A stretch of DNA of 62,243 nucleotides from Lentisphaeria bacterium (GTDB taxonomy: Bacteria > Verrucomicrobiota > Lentisphaeria > Victivallales > UBA1829). Of this stretch, positions 61,550-62,243 are shown one piece after another. Numbering within the stretch: the first letter of the stretch is position 1; each line of letters begins with the position of its first letter. The notes below the pieces were generated by a model, which worked only from the letters and a program-made list of their open reading frames with translations, had not been told where the DNA came from and did no database searches. The stretch is from assembly GCA_017963105.1 (NCBI GenBank), contig JAGCTY010000104.1, positions 1-62,243 on the forward strand. Reading direction: 5' to 3'. The position numbers and the translations under genes were made by a program.

Positions 61550-61819
61550 ATGCCTAGGACAAGAAAACTCACTTTAACGTCTACGCCGGAGATCATCGCA
61601 CTTGCGAAGGAACAGGCCAGGAACGAAGGCACAAGTATCTCCGCGATGTTCTCCAATTTCATCATGGAGAAATCCCGGATGAGCGGATACGAAAGCCCGC
61701 GCGAGCGGAAGATCGGTCCGATCACAAAATCGCTGACGGGGATCGTCAAGCTTCCAGACGACTTCGATGAGAAAGATTTCATGGGTCAGGTCGTTGTGGA
61801 AAAAAATGGGCTGAAATGA
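61550..61819 (+). CDS. DUF6364-like ribbon-helix-helix antitoxin
   Basis: This 89-residue protein starts at the ATG at 61550 (an upstream ATG at 61538 is in frame, but GGAG at 61540 suits the later one). The pattern TLTSTPEIIALAKEQARNEGTSISAMFSNFIM fits the RHH fold of DUF6364 antitoxins, followed by a PITKSLTGIV line. Such genes normally precede a PIN-domain toxin; no intact toxin follows here, so it looks orphaned. Confidence 0.68.
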   Translation: MPRTRKLTLTSTPEIIALAKEQARNEGTSISAMFSNFIMEKSRMSGYESPRERKIGPITKSLTGIVKLPDDFDEKDFMGQVVVEKNGLK

Positions 61820-61938
61820 ATCATTGTTGCGGCTCATGGATGTTTCTCTGCGACACGGCAAAACAAGACGATATTTCCGAATTGTTTCGGTTTTAACTAA
61901 AATTTTCCGAAAAAAAAGCGAAAAAAGAGGGACGGGGT

Positions 61939-61967
61939 TTGACAAAAGGGGGAAAGGGCTGTATAGT
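61939..61967 (+). promoter_or_regulatory. Promoter of rpmJ
   Basis: TTGACA (61939-61944), a 17-bp spacer and TATAGT (61962-61967), the closest match to consensus in the window, as expected for a ribosomal-protein operon. Confidence 0.9.
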
Positions 61968-61974
61968 ATTAGCT

Positions 61975-62115
61975 CTTGTGTGTTTCGCGGCAAATTGTGG
62001 TGATTGCCGTGCATTCCAAAAGCACAACCGCACGTATGACAGGCGAACCGGAGCATGAACCCCGGGGCGCATTGTCATGGAATCGAACGCTGTACAAACT
62101 AATCGGAGTACGAAA
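61975..62115 (+). promoter_or_regulatory. Structured leader ahead of rpmJ
   Basis: About 140 nt from the expected start site to rpmJ. It holds a hairpin CGGCAA/TTGCCG (61988-61993 and 62004-62009) and a longer-range pair ATGACA/TGTCAT (62036-62041 and 62073-62078). A 27-codon open frame (62036-62119) ends in the rpmJ start as ATGA. This would suit autogenous control by a ribosomal protein such as S4, but nothing here identifies the ligand. Confidence 0.4.
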
Positions 62116-62232
62116 ATGAAAGTCACTTCGTCCATCAAGCGCAGATGTGAAAACTGCCAGATCATCAAGCGCAAAGGCGTGGTCCGCGTGGTCTGCTCCC
62201 GCAACCCCCGCCACAAACAGAAACAAGGTTAA
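62116..62232 (+). CDS. rpmJ: 50S ribosomal protein L36 (bL36), zinc-binding form
   Basis: This 38-residue protein, [15 protein letters not shown] and so on, has the zinc ribbon CENC with a later CSRNPRH (Cys-x2-Cys, Cys-x4-His). This is the usual C+ form. GCACGGAGACA at the window end looks like the ribosome site of the next gene, probably rpsM, in the order rpmJ-rpsM-rpsK-rpsD-rpoA. Confidence 0.95.
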   Translation: MKVTSSIKRRCENCQIIKRKGVVRVVCSRNPRHKQKQG

Positions 62233-62243
62233 GCACGGAGACA

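Noticed and set aside
52261..61819. Prophage or transposon
   Set aside because: The accessory region has no integrase, transposase, terminal repeats or phage structural genes that I can recognise.
61850..61896. Short frame after the DUF6364-like gene as a toxin remnant
   Set aside because: The few residues (MFLCDTAKQDD) match no PIN start well enough; likeness to transaldolase starts is chance.

Overview
The window is a GC-rich (about 60%) chromosomal segment of a Gram-negative bacterium. Outer-membrane-type lipoproteins, LPS-kinase-like proteins, Tad/Flp pilin genes, an acyltransferase-acyl ligase fusion and a divergent ftsZ fit the PVC superphylum, and Lentisphaerota is my best guess. That is an inference from gene content and style; no marker gene here proves it. 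Vegetative promoters follow one pattern, TTGAAA or a close variant, 16-17 bp, then TATATT or a close variant, and I could place many of them.

Layout. 1-4.2 kb: translation and transcription genes (infB cut by the window edge, nusA, divergent rpsT). 4.5-9.7 kb: a tight five-gene minus-strand operon, ftsA-ftsZ-M28 peptidase-LPS kinase-LPS pseudokinase, linking division with envelope genes. 9.8-14.1 kb: HD phosphohydrolase, PqiC-like and TPR/LysM lipoproteins, a DUF3089 hydrolase and an MBL hydrolase. 14.2-17.6 kb: four Tad/Flp pilin-type genes, including a 53-codon pilin. 17.7-20.5 kb: a secreted protein and three paralogous lipoproteins, divergent from a MoxR-DUF58-TgpA operon (20.8-25.3 kb) that ends in a 48-bp tandem repeat. 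25.5-28.5 kb: two periplasmic folding factors sharing a SurA-type helical domain, one fused to two thioredoxin domains. 28.8-36.7 kb: tRNA-Leu, YigZ, PheC, GNAT, alpha/beta hydrolase, alanine dehydrogenase, then a lower-GC accessory patch (DUF1016 nuclease with in-frame palindromes, two AT-rich membrane genes), a metzincin-like protease and tRNA-Val. 37-52 kb: EF-G-like GTPase, antiporter, MATE, two membrane glycosyltransferases, thyX, an aas-queC-queE-folE operon, hisG.

52.2-61.8 kb is the most accessory part. It starts with a HigB/HigA-type toxin-antitoxin pair whose toxin frame is broken, then DUF3791 with only the first codons of a DUF3990 partner. Next comes an array of six paralogous lipoproteins plus one decapitated remnant. 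Two copies of a ~90-bp promoter/operator cassette drive parts of the array, which is interrupted by a DUF4143 ATPase module carrying its own 33-bp-period repeat array. An orphan DUF6364 antitoxin-like gene follows. The window closes with a consensus promoter, a structured leader and rpmJ, probably the head of the alpha ribosomal operon. I see the lipoprotein array with its operator cassette as the best candidate for an undescribed system. The catalytically altered FtsZ and the kinase/pseudokinase pair in the division operon come second.
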